From contig JBDLJH010000003.1 of NCBI GenBank assembly GCA_039714395.1, positions 62,001-126,000 on the forward strand: 64,000 nt of DNA, read 5' to 3'. Numbering within the stretch: position 1 is the first letter of the stretch; every line of letters begins with the position of its first letter. Both the position numbers and the translations under genes were made by a program. Below, in pieces: positions 63,007 through 64,000 of the stretch. Origin of the DNA: JAPHSX01 sp039714395 (GTDB taxonomy: Bacteria; Pseudomonadota; Gammaproteobacteria; Thiohalomonadales; Thiohalomonadaceae). The notes beneath the pieces were generated by a model, which had not been told where the DNA came from, made no database searches, and worked only from the letters and a program-made list of their open reading frames with translations.

Positions 63007-63615
63007 ATGAAATATCTGCTCTCTTCCCTCACAGGCCTGCTATTACTGGCCCTGTCAGCTCAGGCCGCTGCCACAGAGGCCAACCCACAGGTAGTAATGC
63101 AGACTACCATGGGCGATATCGTCATCGAACTCTACCCACAAAAGGCCCCCAAGACCGTGGCCAACTTTCTGCAATATGTGGACGACGGCTTCTACGATGG
63201 CACCATCTTCCACCGCGTGATCGACGGTTTCATGATTCAGGGCGGTGGCTTCACCGCAGAGATGGACAAAAAGGAGACCCGTTCTCCTATTCCCAACGAG
63301 GCCGACAACATGTTGCGCAACAACATCGGCACCCTCGCCATGGCTCGTACTGGTGACCCCCACTCGGCCACCGCGCAGTTTTTTATTAACGTTGCCAACA
63401 ATACCCCCCTCGACTTTCGCGAAAAGACGCAGCGTGCCTGGGGCTACACGGTATTCGCTCGTGTCATTCAGGGCATGGACGTGGTTAAAGCTATCAAGAA
63501 CGTAGCCACTGGCAACCTCGGTGCCTACCGCAACGTACCCAAAGAGACCGTGCTTATCAGCAAGGCCTCACGACTGAATTCAACCGCTGAAAAATCCTCA
63601 GGAGCGAAACAATGA
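63007..63615 (+). CDS. ppiA: Periplasmic cyclophilin-type peptidyl-prolyl isomerase
   Basis: 202 residues. A Sec signal peptide ends near AQA at about residue 20. The cyclophilin fold has FHRVIDGFMIQGG (catalytic Arg), MARTGDPHSATAQFFINV and the RAWGYTVFARVIQGMDV block. It catalyses proline isomerisation in the periplasm. Its stop overlaps the ppiB start as ATGA, so the two are translated in concert. Confidence 0.94.
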   Translation: MKYLLSSLTGLLLLALSAQAAATEANPQVVMQTTMGDIVIELYPQKAPKTVANFLQYVDDGFYDGTIFHRVIDGFMIQGGGFTAEMDKKETRSPIPNEADNMLRNNIGTLAMARTGDPHSATAQFFINVANNTPLDFREKTQRAWGYTVFARVIQGMDVVKAIKNVATGNLGAYRNVPKETVLISKASRLNSTAEKSSGAKQ

Positions 63616-64000
63616 TTAAGATTAATACCAACTTTGGCACCATTAGCCTGGAACTGGATCACGAGAAAGCACCTATCACTGCTGCTAACTTTGAGCAGTA
63701 TGTAAAAGACGGCTTCTACGATGGCACTATCTTCCACCGCGTGATCAACGGTTTCATGGTTCAGGGCGGCGGTATGATGCCCGGCATGGTAGAGAAGCAA
63801 CCCCGTGACTCCATTAAAAATGAAGCCGACAACGGTCTCGCCAATGATCGCGGCACCATCGCCATGGCGCGTACCAATGATCCCCACTCCGCTTCGGCAC
63901 AGTTCTTTATTAACGTTAGTGATAACGCCTTCCTCAACCACCGCTCTCCCACTCCCGACGGCTGGGGCTACTGCGTCTTTGGTCGCGTGGTTGACGGCAT
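63612..64000 (+). CDS. ppiB: Cytoplasmic cyclophilin-type peptidyl-prolyl isomerase, 3' end missing
   Basis: 129 complete codons are in the window; the frame is open to the right edge, so the C-terminus is cut off (family about 165 residues). No signal peptide: it starts MIKINTNFGTISLELDHEKA. Cyclophilin motifs FHRVINGFMVQGGG, MARTNDPHSASAQFFINVSD and GWGYCVFGRVVDG match the E. coli PpiB type. The ATG overlaps the ppiA stop. Confidence 0.95.
   Translation, partial: MIKINTNFGTISLELDHEKAPITAANFEQYVKDGFYDGTIFHRVINGFMVQGGGMMPGMVEKQPRDSIKNEADNGLANDRGTIAMARTNDPHSASAQFFINVSDNAFLNHRSPTPDGWGYCVFGRVVDG

Overview
The window reads as chromosome of a sulfur-oxidising gammaproteobacterium. The left edge carries the C-terminal half of DsrA (dissimilatory sulfite reductase alpha), and its sequence resembles the oxidative (rDsr) type. 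Two gene orders are typical of Gammaproteobacteria: mltD-gloB-methyltransferase-rnhA-dnaQ and tig-clpP-clpX-lon-hupB-tRNA-Val/Asp-ppiD. Species cannot be named from the sequence. No prophage, insertion sequence, CRISPR array or rRNA was seen.

Layout. 1-707: dsrA end and its terminator. 725-1558: eight exact 105-bp periods of a REP-like palindrome. 1559-4781: a structured intergenic region, then three overlapping Tad-type secreted/pseudopilin genes. 4809-9561: dnaQ, a Flp pilin gene, rnhA, a methyltransferase, gloB and mltD. 9627-19687: one more REP copy and a ten-gene, nearly gapless minus-strand run (yejABEF peptide importer, thioredoxin-like, glycosyltransferase, ZnT9-like CDF transporter, DHH phosphoesterase, Mut7-C protein, HIT/GalT-like protein). 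19727-29735: DAACS symporter and the ppiD/tRNA/hupB/lon/clpX/clpP/tig proteostasis block.

30095-43776 is the most unusual part: a co-directional minus-strand chemosensory locus. It encodes a DUF4388-REC regulator, two CheB-like proteins that both lack the catalytic Ser and His, an MCP, CheW, CheY, a CheA with a duplicated Hpt/pseudo-Hpt module and a zinc-ribbon ParA-like ATPase, and it runs directly into an SsuABC/TauABC-like ABC transporter. No CheR is present. I infer a sensory system whose receptor is not adapted by local methylation and demethylation.

44190-53303: a lipoprotein with a SUMF1/FGE domain behind a 12-bp coding minisatellite, tRNA-Leu, a minimal sigma-54 activator, a PCu(A)C copper chaperone, two small uncertain loci, a PAS-GGDEF-EAL protein paired with a sugar-type periplasmic binding protein, and a His-Arg-Pro tRNA cluster. 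53488-64000: folD, a DksA/TraR-like protein, an ABC exporter, a TtrSR-like two-component system (tetrathionate/thiosulfate-type sensor, which would suit a sulfur oxidiser), a NERD protein, cysS, a potassium channel, and tandem cyclophilins ppiA and ppiB, the last cut by the right edge.
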